NCBI GenBank assembly: GCA_905250115.1
Contig: CAJNOI010000130.1
Coordinates: forward strand, 107,135 to 171,134
Length of the DNA: 64,000 nt
Origin: Adineta steineri
Lineage: Eukaryota > Rotifera > Eurotatoria > Adinetida > Adinetidae
Direction of reading: 5' to 3'
Shown in pieces: positions 1 through 12,334 of this stretch (its first letter is position 1; the number at the start of each line of letters is the position of its first letter). A model generated the notes under the pieces. It saw only the letters and a program-made list of their open reading frames with translations, did no database searches and had not been told where the DNA came from. The translations under genes and the position numbers were made by a program.

Positions 1-486
1 ATAAAATAAGTTATTAGACGATGACGAGCGAACTATTCACATGAAACTAATTTTGTAGATGTTGTATACGTATCGATATATAGATGAGAAGCTATTATAT
101 TGAATTGCAGATATAACGAAAGAAACATCCTTGACAACATTTTCTTTTTTTATAAAAAGTACGGCATGATTTTCCTACAGTACTTTTACACTTTTTAAGA
201 GTCATATTGATGTCATGATATGATAAAGTGTACTATTTTAATCAACGGAAGAAATATTTTTCTCAAAATGAAACAAACACATCTTTATAGAATAGTTTGT
301 TTATGAATAATTTTTCTTTTTTTTTTAAATCTTTTCGATTGTAAATGATTACTTGGCTCTTCTTATTATAATTAATCATTATTTTAACAGGTGCGCAATA
401 TTAAAATAATATATTGATTATAATTATCAATCAAAATTTCGAATATTACACAGATCAACTATATTTTTTATTTTTCTTTCCAGATA
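1..486. other. Upstream region of the first FkbM gene
   Basis: No gene seen. About 190-290 is visibly related to 3165-3260 upstream of the second FkbM gene: both share a TGATAAAGT core followed by an A-rich stretch and an ACAAAC run. A pyrimidine-rich 3' splice site (TTTCCAG) ends at 483, three bases before the start codon. Confidence 0.5.
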
Positions 487-1618
487 ATGTTGAGAAGTAG
501 ACTTCAACATGTTAATAGATCAATACAAAGAGTCTTACCCACTAGTTCAATATTTTTGGGTTTTCCAAAAGTATCTCGATGGGTTTTAATATCAACGTTT
601 ATTGTATTTGTCATATTGTTTTATAAGATTGATTCTTATTCGAATGGAGAATTATCTGATATATTACGCAGTTTCGGTCATGAAAACTATATTAGTTTAC
701 GTCTTATTCGAGGTGCAAGTGATACTGACGCTACTACTCTAGTAAATCCTCCTGGAAATGTGGTAGACGTAGAAGACCGAAAACCAGCATTTAAACTTGT
801 GGTAAAAGATACTTACACGCCAAACGTTGAAGGGACTCAAGCACAAGATCGAGTACTTCAACAATTGCAACTTTATGAAACATGTCAACGAGATTCATCA
901 ACTATTGTTGTTGATGTTGGTTCTTATTTAGGTACAAATTAAAATATATTTTATTCGCTGTAGAAAAAAAACTTTTATTTTAGGTGAATTTGGTCTTTAT
1001 GCAGCTGCATGTGGTTGTACTGTGTATATGTTTGAAATGCAACAGAACATAGTCACTCTTATCCATTCATCAGTTGACCAGAACTACTTTTTACCATCTC
1101 GTGTTCATGTTTATCACAATGCTATTAGTGATGTACCATCGGATACGACTGTCAAATATACGGCGGATGGTAGTTCTTCATTTATTTCAGATAGTGGTTC
1201 TAATTCAGTACAGGCTATGCGTCTTGATGACATTCCATGGTCATCATCGTCAATCTTCATACTTCATGTTGATGTCGAAGGATATGAATTAAATGTACTT
1301 CGTTCAGCAACGAAACTATTTGCTGAAAATCGTATTCGTCATTTAATGTTCAAATATCATCCATGGTGGGCTGATCGAACTTCACAAAGTACATTATTGC
1401 CATTTATAAGAAATGAGTTAAAAGCAAGATATATTTATGCACTTCATCGAACTGAAAATATTATATATGGACCATTACGACCAATAGATATAGCAAACTA
1501 TTATGATCAACACTTTAAATCGCAATATCAAACAGATATTTATGCTGTTTTTGACAAGAAAGCACCCAGATCAGCAATTAAGTCAAAACCATATAATTCA
1601 TATAAACCTCCTGATTGA
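487..1618 (+). CDS. FkbM-family methyltransferase, type II membrane protein (copy 1)
   Basis: Two exons, 487-931 and 984-1618, joined across a 52-nt GT-AG intron, give 359 residues. Residues about 31-48 form one membrane segment after a basic N-terminus, so the protein is probably a Golgi/ER type II protein with a lumenal catalytic domain. The SAM-binding loop VDVGSYLGEFGLYAA spans the intron (residues about 142-156), followed by an acidic strand end at MFE. The later motif LHVDVEGYELNVL is the characteristic FkbM second half. FkbM enzymes O-methylate sugars or related metabolites; the substrate here is unknown. First of three tandem same-strand paralogues with an identical intron position. 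A 3' splice site lies just before the ATG, so a 5'UTR intron or trans-splicing is likely. Family sure, substrate not. Confidence 0.88.
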
Positions 1619-3498
1619 GTTTTAATTAGATAATTTTTTTTCTTTTTTTTTGCTGCATTGAATATATTGGTGTGACTCTATGTAAAAAGCTCTATCCTAA
1701 TAGGTCAGATCTCGTGCTTTTTTTTAAGAAGAATATTGCTTACTATCAAAACTCAATGGTATGTAATACTATTTGAAATTGATTAGAAGGATCATAATGA
1801 ATTCAATTAGAGAAGTGATAAAATCGATGGACAATGAAAAAGAATTATAATATATTATATGTGATATTTTCTCATCTATCTTTACAAACGACATATATAG
1901 TTCTAGCTACAAATTTTCTATAGGAAAATAATACCAAATGCAAATGATGAGAAATTATTTTTATTCATATATTTTGTTTACAACTAGAATAATCAAACAT
2001 GAATTCGCAAGCAGATAACTATCTTAAAACAGTAAGATCTCTTACATCACATCTTGTTTACCTATAAGGATTTAGATGTTGTTTAATTGTGAATATTATT
2101 AGCCTTCAATTAAACACTAATAAAAATCAACATATTATGATTAATGTATTATACGTAATCTTGATAAACTCCTCACTATGAAAGAGACAATAGTAAAAAA
2201 GCTAATAATAAATCTTCATGGGAATTGAGCGATCAAAATTTATTACTTAAAATCAGTAGAAGATAATAGATAGATATAATATCGTCCAGATCTTCTGACT
2301 TTGTTGCTCTTGCACAAAGAAATTAAGTGTATTGTTTTTTTACAAAATTTGTATTCGCAAGCTCTTTTTTAGTAAAGTAAAAGAATTCATTTTTCGATAA
2401 AAAAAACTACGCATTACACGCTTCAAACATCAGTAAGAAAATAATAAATGCTTGGCCTAAAAATTCATTCTATCTATAAATATAGTTAACGAACACAGAA
2501 AAATGGCTCAAATTATACATGGATATCAGCATACATGTATTTTGTTTTTAATCTAACTAGATTCAGAGATTGTAGAAGTAAAATATTATCATGTCAATTG
2601 TAATAAAAGAAAAAAATCTGAACATAATTTCTATGAATTTAAAATTTGAACTTCTTTGACTGTTCACAGTTTATATGAGTATGTAAGCGTTTATTCATAG
2701 AAAGAAATTATATGATCTAAATATAAATTTATAGAGGCAACTTTCAACGAGATAAATTTCTTTAAAACCTACCTAATATGTGAAATTTGTTGAAACAAGT
2801 ACAAATTCTAATAGTTTGAATAAATAACCAATGTTTACTCCTTAACAATCATTCAATAATAAATCCTTATAGAATAAGCTATCAGTTTAGAATTTAACAC
2901 ATAATATATAGATATCATTGTAAACTATCTGATCTGAACTGAACTATAACTATATTTTTATATACTGAAGAATACTGAGAGAACGACGGTTTGTTGAACC
3001 ATGAAAACTATTCATTTGGAACTGATGTGTCGAACAGCCTGTATATTGACGTATATGAAATTTTTTATCAATGTCATATATAATGAATAAAATATCCATG
3101 ACAGTATTTTTATCAAAAAAAAAATAGAATATAAATTTCCTGTACCGCTTGTAACTCTTTTCTTTAAATGAAACTGATGTTATCATATGATAAAGTATGC
3201 CATTTCAATTAACAAAAGAAATGTTTTTTGGTTTGAAGAAAAAACAAACTTGATGACACAATTCATGCACCTTGATTTTTATAGTATAAAAACTTCTCTT
3301 TGCTTTATGATCATTCCTTTTCATTACAGTCGATGACTGTTTTAATGTATTTAAAAGATAACATCTATGGTTAGAATTGTTTTAATCATATTAATAAAGA
3401 GCATCGTATGAAACTTTGAATATATATTGTAGATATTAAAACCACCAAATATTTCTAAGACTAATTACATTTTATTTGTCTTTTTCTTCTAGATTACT
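1619..3498. other. Intergenic, co-duplicated upstream segment at its right end
   Basis: AT-rich, no supported gene. The minus-strand open frame at 2950-3186 overlaps the part related to 190-290, so it is better read as duplicated promoter/5' flank than as a gene. A 3' splice site (TTCTTCTAG) ends at 3492, six bases before the next ATG. Confidence 0.45.
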
Positions 3499-4614
3499 AT
3501 GGTAAATGTGAAGAGAACTGGTCATAGATTAAAATTTTTGAGATCATATTATACTTCAATATATCCTTCTTTGTTAAAATATCGTTGGTATATTTTCCTA
3601 TTATTATTTCTTATATTTCTCACTCGATTTCAATATATTGATATTGTTTCTCCTTTGAAATTACCTTTGGTGTTGATCAATGCAGTTTATTCACGGCTTA
3701 CAAATCTAATACACACACAAGAGGAACTTACAACAACTCCTGTTCCTGAAGTTGTGATTGATGTGAAACATCGAATTCTTCCATACAAACTTGCACTAAG
3801 AGCTGACGATAGACCATTTGTTGAGCCTGATCATGCACAAGACAAGTTACTCAAAGATCTACAACTCTTTGAAACATGTAAACGAGATCCATCGACTATT
3901 ATTGTTGATGTTGGTGCTCATCTAGGTACAAATTAAAATATATTGTATTGACTATAAGAAAAAGAATCCATTGTTCTAGGTGATTTTGGTCTTTACGCAG
4001 CTGCATGTGGTTGTACTGTTTATATGTTTGAACCAAGACCGCACAGGGTTACTCTTCTTCGTTCATCAATTCAGCATAATTCATTTCCAACATCTCGTGT
4101 TCATCTTTTTCATAAAAGCGTTAGTGATTGTCCATCAAATTCTACTGTAAATTACCCAGTTGGAGATATTGCACCAGGTGTGATGGATGATAATCCTATT
4201 GTAGTAGAAACTATTCGACTTGATGATGTTGCATGGTCAGCTTTGTCAATCTTCATACTTAAAATTGATGCTGAAGGATCGGAATCAAAAGTTATTGATT
4301 CAGCAAAAAAATTGTTTGCTAAAAAACGTATTCGTCATTTAATCTTTAACTTTTATCCATGGGGAACTACGGAAGTTTCACAAAGTAAATTATTGCCACA
4401 TTTAAAAGATGAATTAAAAGCAAAATCTATCTACTGTTTTTATCGAGGAGATAATGATATGTATGGGCCTCTTCGTCTACGAGATATCAAAGTATTTCAT
4501 AAACAACATTCGAATATAAATATTGCAATCAGTCTCTTCGCTACTTTTGATGAACAAATAACGCAATCTTCTATCCAATCGAAACGATATCAATCAAATA
4601 AACATGTAGCATAA
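3499..4614 (+). CDS. FkbM-family methyltransferase, type II membrane protein (copy 2)
   Basis: Exons 3499-3925 and 3980-4614 join across a 54-nt intron to 353 residues. A membrane segment lies at about residues 29-44 (YIFLLLFLIFL) behind a basic N-terminus. The SAM loop VDVGAHLGDFGLYAA again spans the splice site and is followed by MFEPR; LKIDAEGSESKVI is the second FkbM motif. The strand after the loop (MFEPRP) is closer to the usual family form than copy 1 (MFEMQQ). Same orientation, intron phase and domain layout as its neighbours, so tandem duplication is clear. The ATG sits six bases after a 3' splice site. Methylated substrate unknown; probably a glycan in the secretory pathway. Confidence 0.88.
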
Positions 4615-6814
4615 TGTAAAACTTAATTAATTAGTATTTTTTATATTTGTTTGGTATAATAAATATGTTGGTTTCATTCAAAATTCTATATTTATTCTTA
4701 GCAGTTAATATATCATACATTCATTATAAAGCTATCTTGAGCTAAAACTGTATTTATCGGTAGTATATAAATACATTCGAAATTGTTTATAAGTATTTTG
4801 GTTTATAGGACTAAGAAAAAAATACAAAACAATTAGCTTAGTCATGAAAATACCTCTGTTTTTTAGAATATAAAAATTTCATTTGAAGATAATTCTATTT
4901 GAGCATTGAAATAATCTTTCAAAATTGATACTTATTTTCATTTGATTTTTATAACAAAACGTTCTCTATTAAGAAACTGATATTTCTACTTTGAACACAT
5001 AAGAAGATCTCTTTAATAGAATAATTCAATCGAAGTACTACAAGCATTGGTTATTTCCATATTAAATATACAAAAGTTATTTATGCAGAGTGGACCATAA
5101 AAATAATAGTATAATAAGAAATTTAAATATCAACTAAACGCACTGAAATATTTTATCTGCAGTTGTTTAAATGCTGAAATTCATGTTCGGTAACTAAAAG
5201 ATACAAATGAAACTCATCAGATGGTGAATCATATAAATTGAAAATATTGTGACCACCGATTTTTAAACTAATTAATTTTAACGATTTTTTCTGTGTACAT
5301 CATATATAAAGTTTGTTTTGATTTCTTTTTCTCGTTCTCTCACATAACAATTGAAAGTTATCTATACAATGTTTTACATGTATTGTTTTTACTTATAACA
5401 ACCTAGGAAATCTCGTTTATTAGACCAAACCTTTACTTACATTATCAATATGAAAATAAATTTTAAGTATAAATCTCTATGACTAGTAAAAACTTCCGTA
5501 CGTTTAGTCAATATCCGGCGTAGATGTTTAAATTTCCTGCTATATTATTATTTATAATCCACTGAATAATTCAGCTCGTTTTTAACACTTTGATGTTTGT
5601 ATTTAAAATAACTACATTAAACACATGTAAAACATAAATAAACCTTCGTTTTGAAGGTCATAATACAAGTATATCATGTTTCGTTTAATATCACATTTTA
5701 CATATGCTTGATATACTGATATTCTATTAGGTTTAAAATATAACTGAACAAATGAAATAAATTAACAAAAATACAATAGCGTTGTATTTTTTCCTTTTAT
5801 ACATACCACTATTCAACTAAGATTACTGACTTAAAAACATGTAATGAGAAAACTATTATCAGATAGAATAACGCAAAAAAAACGAACTATACCATTGTCT
5901 TTATTAGAATATATTATCATCAGTAAAAAAGTAATCAATGATATATTATTAACTATTCAAATTCAATGTTTCATTTATTCTTCGTAAAACTATGATAAAA
6001 TATCATTTAACGCTGCCTTTAGTATAAATGTCATAGAAAACGTCGCTGACTTACTTATCATGTATATATATATATGAATCATTCTCTAAAGGAACTACCA
6101 TTCGAAAATGACAAAAAAAATAACTTAGATTCAAATTACTCCATAAAATGATATATTTTATAGTCTTTCATACTCATTTATATACACGTTACTAGGTGAG
6201 TGTTTGTAGGTATCTATTCTTCGAACACGTTGTACACTGATTGGTGTAACACATTTAAACCAAATTATGACATATGTAGTAGTTACAATTTATCCTTGTT
6301 GGTGCAAACTAAACGCAGAAAACGAAAAAAAAAAAAGAAAGCTTACTGAACCATAACGAATTATTCTTCACAAAGAGGATACGTATAAATGTAAATATCA
6401 TCGATAGACAATATAAATTACTGTTCATGATGATAATAACGTAATATATGCCAGTGAGTTCATTAATTTCAATTCAAAAATTTAACAACATAATTTTACT
6501 TGAAAATTTATAGATTTTATTATTTTTTACACGATATTTATCTTACTTTACCGTACTTAACATTATTGTCATTCACAGCAAACAATGAAGATTGTTCGAT
6601 TAAACAATTTCAGGGTAAAGCAATTTATGTATCATCTATTTAACTTTATCTAATTCCATTTCTTTACCTCTTCTATCAATATTAGTATAATCGGTATTTT
6701 ATGTTAAAACTAATAATTAACATATTTACTAATAAGAATTTGTATTCTGACAAAGCATAGATTGTTCGTATATCGAAATTATGAATAAGAATTATATTTA
6801 TTTTGTAGATTATC
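4615..6814. other. Intergenic, 2.2 kb
   Basis: Very AT-rich, no coding region or clear repeat family seen apart from homopolymers and a short TA run near 6064. A 3' splice site (TTTTGTAG) ends at 6808, six bases before the third FkbM start codon. Confidence 0.4.
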
Positions 6815-7931
6815 ATGTCACATATTAGTAAAAACGTTAAAAAATGGATACCATTACGATTACCTTCGGTTTCTACACTTACTCGTTCGTCAAAACCACG
6901 TTGGTATAATGTATTAATAATTTTCCTTGTAGTTCTTATTGTATTGGATCATATTCATAATTTTTCATATGCAGAATTTTCTCGATTATTTCATGACTCA
7001 GATGATCTGGACATATCAGATTCAGACCTTATGATGATGGACGATGAAGTAACTAAAAGTCCTAAAGCAGGAAATTTTACTGAAGTTGTAATTGATATGA
7101 ATGATAGAGTACCAACATTTAAACTTGCAACAAAATCTGGTGAGAAACCAGCTAGTGAAAGTGATCAAGGACTAAATCAATTATATGAAGAATTGCATCT
7201 TCAAGAAACATGTCAACGAGATTCATCAACGATTGTCGTGGATGTTGGTGCTTCTCTAGGTATATTAAAAAAATATATTGTATAATATTCAAAAAAAAAA
7301 AATTTTTTCTTTAGGTAATTTTGGTCTTTATGCAGCAGCATGTGGTTGTACTGTGTATTTGTTTGAAATCAAAAAAGAACTAATTACTCTTATTCAGTCA
7401 TCCATGAATCATAATACATTTACATCACCTCCTGTTAATGTCTTTAACAAGGCTGTTAATGATATGCCAACTGATTCAACTATGGATTATCGGCCTCCAG
7501 ATGATGCAGCAGCTGATTCTATATCAATACAAACTATTCGATTAGATGATGTTGAATGGTCAGCAACTTCAATTTATATACTTAAAATTGATGTTGAAGG
7601 ATCTGAACAAAGTGTTCTTCGTTCAGCAGAGAATCTTTTTTCTCAAAAACGTATTCAAAATGTAATTCTTAAATATAGTCCATGGTTAGCTGAACAAACT
7701 CAAGAAAAACCGTTATTAATGTATATGAGAAGAGACTTAAAAGCCAGATTTATTTATTCTCTTTATCCAACAACTCCGACTCTTTATGGACCTTTAGTAC
7801 CAATGCATTTTACAACACTTAACGAACAACTTTCACAAGCTCATGCAGAAACCCATATTTATGCGTCTTTTGATAGCAAAGCAACCAGATCTTCAATTAA
7901 ATCAGAACCATTTGCATCATATAAACCTTAA
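6815..7931 (+). CDS. FkbM-family methyltransferase, type II membrane protein (copy 3)
   Basis: Exons 6815-7259 and 7315-7931 join over a 55-nt intron to 353 residues. One membrane segment at about residues 31-46 (YNVLIIFLVVLIVL), then an acidic stem rich in Asp (SDDLDISDSD), then the methyltransferase domain. SAM loop VDVGASLGNFGLYAA spans the intron; LKIDVEGSEQSVL is the second signature. This copy keeps VEGSE, like copy 2, while copy 1 has VEGYE. The acidic stem is not obvious in copies 1 and 2. Third in the tandem array; same intron position. Start chosen as the ATG after the membrane-proximal splice acceptor. Substrate unknown. Confidence 0.88.
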
Positions 7932-9456
7932 ATTACCACATTGACTCAAGAATTTCTTTATTTTGTTGTGATAGGATGATTATTTTATATTTTCTAAAGT
8001 TAGTCTTATTAATTAAAATATCAGATGTTCTTTAAAAGGTTATCAAATTTAAATAAGACTATTCCATGTATTTTTTTTATTTGAAACAGTACATACTATT
8101 GCTTTGAATGTAAAAAAATCTTTTAACCACACTACTCTAGTTTTAAATAAAATTATTTTGTTTGTAAAATCAATTCCTATATAGTTAATTTTATTTTGGT
8201 TTACTACTGTATTTTTGACTCATCATTTCTTTATTAAATAATAGAAAAATATTTTTATCATAACACATAACGTAGTTCTTTTACTTATATAGATAATCTT
8301 CGAATACTGTATATTTATTCGTAGTTCGTAACTGTAGAAATCTATGTTAAATTACAGATTTGATCTGCTATAAGATTTGTCTTATTGTATCATTGATTTT
8401 GACAGATTTTCGTTTGATCAAGTTTTATAATAACTTCCGATTTCCTTGTAATTGTAATGCATCAGTAAAACTGACGTCGTAGATCACAATCTATCGTAAT
8501 TAAAAGTTCAACTAATCGATGTCGACAACCAGACATTTTTAAACATAGAAAAAGAAGAAAGTCATTTCTATCATGATTTAACTCGTGAACTGATAGTTGC
8601 GTTGAATTTCTTTTTTTCTCTAATATTATTACGATTATTGAAAAGCTCTCGTATAGGTTAATAACAATGACAAACAAATAAATTGATCTATTAAATATTT
8701 ATCAAGAAGAATTTTTAATATTTCATTGTGTATTAATAGAAATCGAACTATTATGATAATAATAATTAGAAGAAAAGAATAGATCATGAAAATCTTCCGA
8801 AAACTAAAATCTAGCTTGCTTATGTGCATTATATTTAAGACAATGATTAAAATTCTGTTAGGTTACGCTTCACGTGTTCATCAAATCACTTGTTTTTTTA
8901 TCAATGACTATTTGTTTTTATGTTATTGTTTTTCTAACCTTACACGCGCCTACATCTGCGCATTATGAAGGTATGCTTCAATTCGATCAGGTATAACCGA
9001 ATATATCCTTTTTATATATTCAAGGTAATCCCATATGAAGACATATTAAATGGTCTAAACAAACGTTCTCTTATCTAATGAAAATTTGTAGAAGATTACA
9101 AATATTTCATTTAACATTTTTGAAATACATTATTCAATATTTTATCATATGAAAAAAACATGACAATTAGAAATGACGTATCTTATACTATTTCAGAATA
9201 CATCTTAATTTATAAACTAAAAAAAGATTTTATTGTATTTGATTTTTATAATAAAAATAATGTTTTTCTTTTTTTCGTTTTACAATGAATATTTATCATC
9301 AAGGCCAATTCTTTTACTCGTAAATATAATAAATCAGTACGACAAACTGATAATCTATTTGAAATATTTACAACATATGATAAAATCTTTGTATACGAAA
9401 ACGCCTTTACAAATTGTTTTATAGAGTGAATAACACTTGATATTTTATTGAATAAA
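7932..9456. other. Intergenic, 1.5 kb
   Basis: AT-rich. Overlapping short open frames on both strands between 8462 and 8968 show no recognisable domain and no splice structure, so nothing is called. Confidence 0.4.
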
Positions 9457-10526
9457 ATGTTCTGTTATATGCTTAATATTCATCTAATTCTAATATTTAT
9501 TGTTAATATTTGCCAAGGAATTGAACGTCCATTAGTAATCGGTCATCGTGGTTCAGCTTATTTACCTGAACTGACTTTAGAATCCCAATCAATAGCTCAT
9601 GCTTATCAAGCTGATATGGTTGAAATTGATGTATGTCTTACTCGAGACAATCAATTAATTGTTATTCATGGTAAAAAAAAATATTAATATTTTCTATATA
9701 AAAAAAAAGAACTTACCTAAATTTTTTCTAAATAGATCTTTATTTAAATGCAGTAAGTAATGTTAAAGATATATATCCTAATCGAAGTCGTTCAGATGGT
9801 TATCATTATGTTATTGATTTTGATCTTAATGAATTACGTAATTTAACTATTCATGAACGTATTATTCCATTTACTAATACTCAAGTTTATCCAGCTCGTT
9901 TTCCTTCGTCATCATCGATACCATTTCATCTTGCAACACTCAATGAAACAATTGAATTATTACTTGGTCTCAGTCATTCAACAAATCAACAATATCAATT
10001 ATTGATTGAAATTAAAAATCCAGAATATCATTCACAATATAATACATCAATTTCATCTATTCTAATTTCAACATTACAAGCATATAATTTAACTGAATCT
10101 CATCATCCAATTGTTATTCAAACATTTCATATTGAAGACTTATTATATATTCGAGAGAATTTAAATAGTCGATTACGTTTAATTGCTTTATTAACATGGA
10201 ATCATTTAAATGAATCTTCAAGTAATTTTGATTTCTATCGAAGTGAAGAAGGTTTACAAAAGTTAAAAACATTTGTTCAAGCTATTGCACCAAATATGGA
10301 ATTATTAGTTAATTTCGCTGCAGATGGATCGATTATTAATGTAACAAATTTGACTGTATTGGCTCATAAATATAATCTTGCTGTTTATCCATGGACATTT
10401 CGACATGATACATACAAAGGAAATTTCGAACAATTAATCAATTTTTTTCATCGAACAGTACAAGTCGATGGTTTTATTACAAGTCAACCGGATATAGTTA
10501 TTGAACTATTAGAAAAAAAAATATGA
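9457..10526 (+). CDS. Secreted glycerophosphodiester phosphodiesterase (GDPD)
   Basis: Exons 9457-9670 and 9736-10526 join over a 65-nt intron to 334 residues. Residues 1-21 are a signal peptide (ILIFIVNICQG core), so the enzyme is secreted or lumenal. The catalytic set of the GDPD family is present: GHRGS with His30 and Arg31, PELTLES in place of the usual PENT, the metal ligands Glu56 and Asp58 in VEIDVCLTRD, His71 at the splice join, and LIEIKNP further on. The reaction is hydrolysis of glycerophosphodiesters to glycerol-3-phosphate and an alcohol. The C-terminus carries the typical VYPWTFR strand, here with WTF where many homologues have WTVN. The start is the first ATG of the frame; an earlier in-frame TTG was not used. 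Length fits GlpQ-like members. Confidence 0.9.
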
Positions 10527-10590
10527 AGTGCAAATATTTTATCTAATCTATCAATTACTCTCTATTGTTTACTAATTGTAATCATTTCTA

Positions 10591-10950
10591 TTAATTAATA
10601 AAATATATGAGAAAAGAAGATAAGTTTGAATTTTGATGCATAACTCTTAGATTTACATGGTTTTGTAATATTGAACAGATGAAATTTAATCTAGTATGTA
10701 TAATATGACTCGTCGTAATCGTCGGTAGTACAATGTGATCATTGGATATAACAAACTTCAATGAACAAGTAGCAGTACGTATAAATAATTCAGCTGAACG
10801 TCGATATATATCTTTTAGGATAAGCAAATAAACAAAAATAGAGATCGGAATTTCGATTCGTATAAGGTAGGAATTGAGAACAGAAGATTTCGGTAAAAGA
10901 GGTTTTTTTCCTTGTTTTTTAAGAAATAAATTAATCAGTGAGTGAGACAT
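10591..10950 (-). CDS. Possible small hypothetical protein (weak)
   Basis: An open frame of 119 residues from the first ATG at 10950, convergent with the GDPD gene. It has one hydrophobic patch (IPISIFVYLLIL) and is otherwise unrecognised. No splice sites or homologous motif support it; it may be an exon fragment or chance. Confidence 0.15.
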   Translation of the reverse strand: MSHSLINLFLKKQGKKPLLPKSSVLNSYLIRIEIPISIFVYLLILKDIYRRSAELFIRTATCSLKFVISNDHIVLPTITTSHIIHTRLNFICSILQNHVNLRVMHQNSNLSSFLIYFIN

Positions 10951-11324
10951 GAATAAACTGTAGGCTAATAAATAACTAAAAAAAGGCAAGTAATTCTATA
11001 CAGTATTAGAAGCGTTTGATTTGATGATGAACGTGTGTATATATTTTTCAACTCTACAACTCATTTATATCGTTCAATCATATTGGAGATTGTACACATC
11101 TAAACTGAATATTTAATTATTCTTTATTATAATTGAACCCTCGTGACATAATAAATATATATTCTTATTTTCTTTTGTATACGTGCTTTTATCGAAATTA
11201 TTCTTTCATATTATCGAACTGATTATTAAACGTGTAGATTTAAATCAATAATATAAATTATTCATTCTCTATTATAATATTAAGATAAAAACAAAAGAAA
11301 TACACGGAAACAATCATATTAGAA
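10951..11324. other. Intergenic before the EGF gene
   Basis: AT-rich, nothing recognised; holds the presumed promoter of the downstream EGF-repeat gene. Confidence 0.35.
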
Positions 11325-12334
11325 ATGATTGTTCAATTGGTAATACTGCTTCTTATTACTTCTTGTAAGTTAAATCTTTTTTAAAGATTGTAGAAATCTT
11401 TATCTAATACAATTATTTAGTAAAATCTGTTTCCGGTCAAGACGGTTTAACAGAATTAATTGATATTTATTCGGAAAATATTACTTTAGAATGGAAAGAT
11501 CTTCCTATATCTGTATGTGAAATTTCAACAACCACAAGTACTTCATCTACAACTTCACCAATAAAATCTGAACTGCCATTATATAAATGTGCAGATGAAA
11601 CATATATGGGTCTTTATTGTAATATTACCAATGATGTATGTGAACGATACCATCCATGTTATAACGAAGCTATTTGTTACTCAAATGGTACGATTGAATT
11701 ACAATATAGTTGTGCATGTAAAACGAATGAATTTTCTGGTTATGATTGTGAAAATGACAATAGAATTTGTAAAAATAATACATGTTTGTAAGATAAGATT
11801 TTTCAAAAAAAACAAAAAGAATTAATTTTAATCTTTAGAAATGGTGGAACATGTTTTATTAGAAATATATCTATTGCTAATGAAACACCATATGTTTGTA
11901 TATGTCCAGATGGATACACTGGAACACATTGCGAAACATTAATTGATATGTGTTTTAACATAACGTGTAAAAATAATGGTCTTTGTATACGATCTCGTTT
12001 ATCATGGTCATGTCGATGTCTTAGTCCTACACTTTATTCTGGCACATATTGTGAAGAAATAAGTACAGCATTGGAAGTAAAACAAATTTTAAGTAAATCA
12101 TTCGTATCAGTAGCTATTGCAGCAATAACTGGAGTATTTATATTTGTTGTTACAATGGATATATTAAAATATGTATTTAAAATTGATCCAGTCGATCGTG
12201 AACGACAAGCAATGAAGGAAAAACAAGAAAAAAAACAATTAGAAAAGAAGAAGAAGAAACAGAAGAAGAAACATAAATCTGTAAAAGTTTTACATGAACC
12301 TTCTTTAAAACAATGTCGTCTATATCCTATGTAA
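11325..12334 (+). CDS. EGF-repeat type I membrane protein with Lys-rich tail
   Basis: Three exons (11325-11364, 11421-11787, 11839-12334) join in frame to 300 residues; introns are 56 and 51 nt. The first exon encodes most of a signal peptide (MIVQLVILLLITSL). A Ser/Thr-rich patch (STTTSTSSTTS) precedes about three EGF-like modules. The middle module crosses intron 2 (NTCLNGGTCF, then CICPDGYTGTHC), and a third reads CKNNGLC to YSGTYC. A single membrane helix (SVAIAAITGVFIFVVTMDIL) follows, then a strongly basic cytoplasmic tail of Lys, Glu and Gln repeats. The layout suggests a surface adhesion or signalling protein; ligand unknown. The join across intron 2 restoring CLNGGTC is strong support for the splice model. 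Confidence 0.85.

Noticed and set aside
2950..3186. Minus-strand 78-codon frame
   Set aside because: Lies in non-coding sequence duplicated upstream of two FkbM genes; the frame is not kept in the other copy.
8462..8968. Overlapping short open frames on both strands
   Set aside because: Overlap each other antisense, have no motif and no start context.
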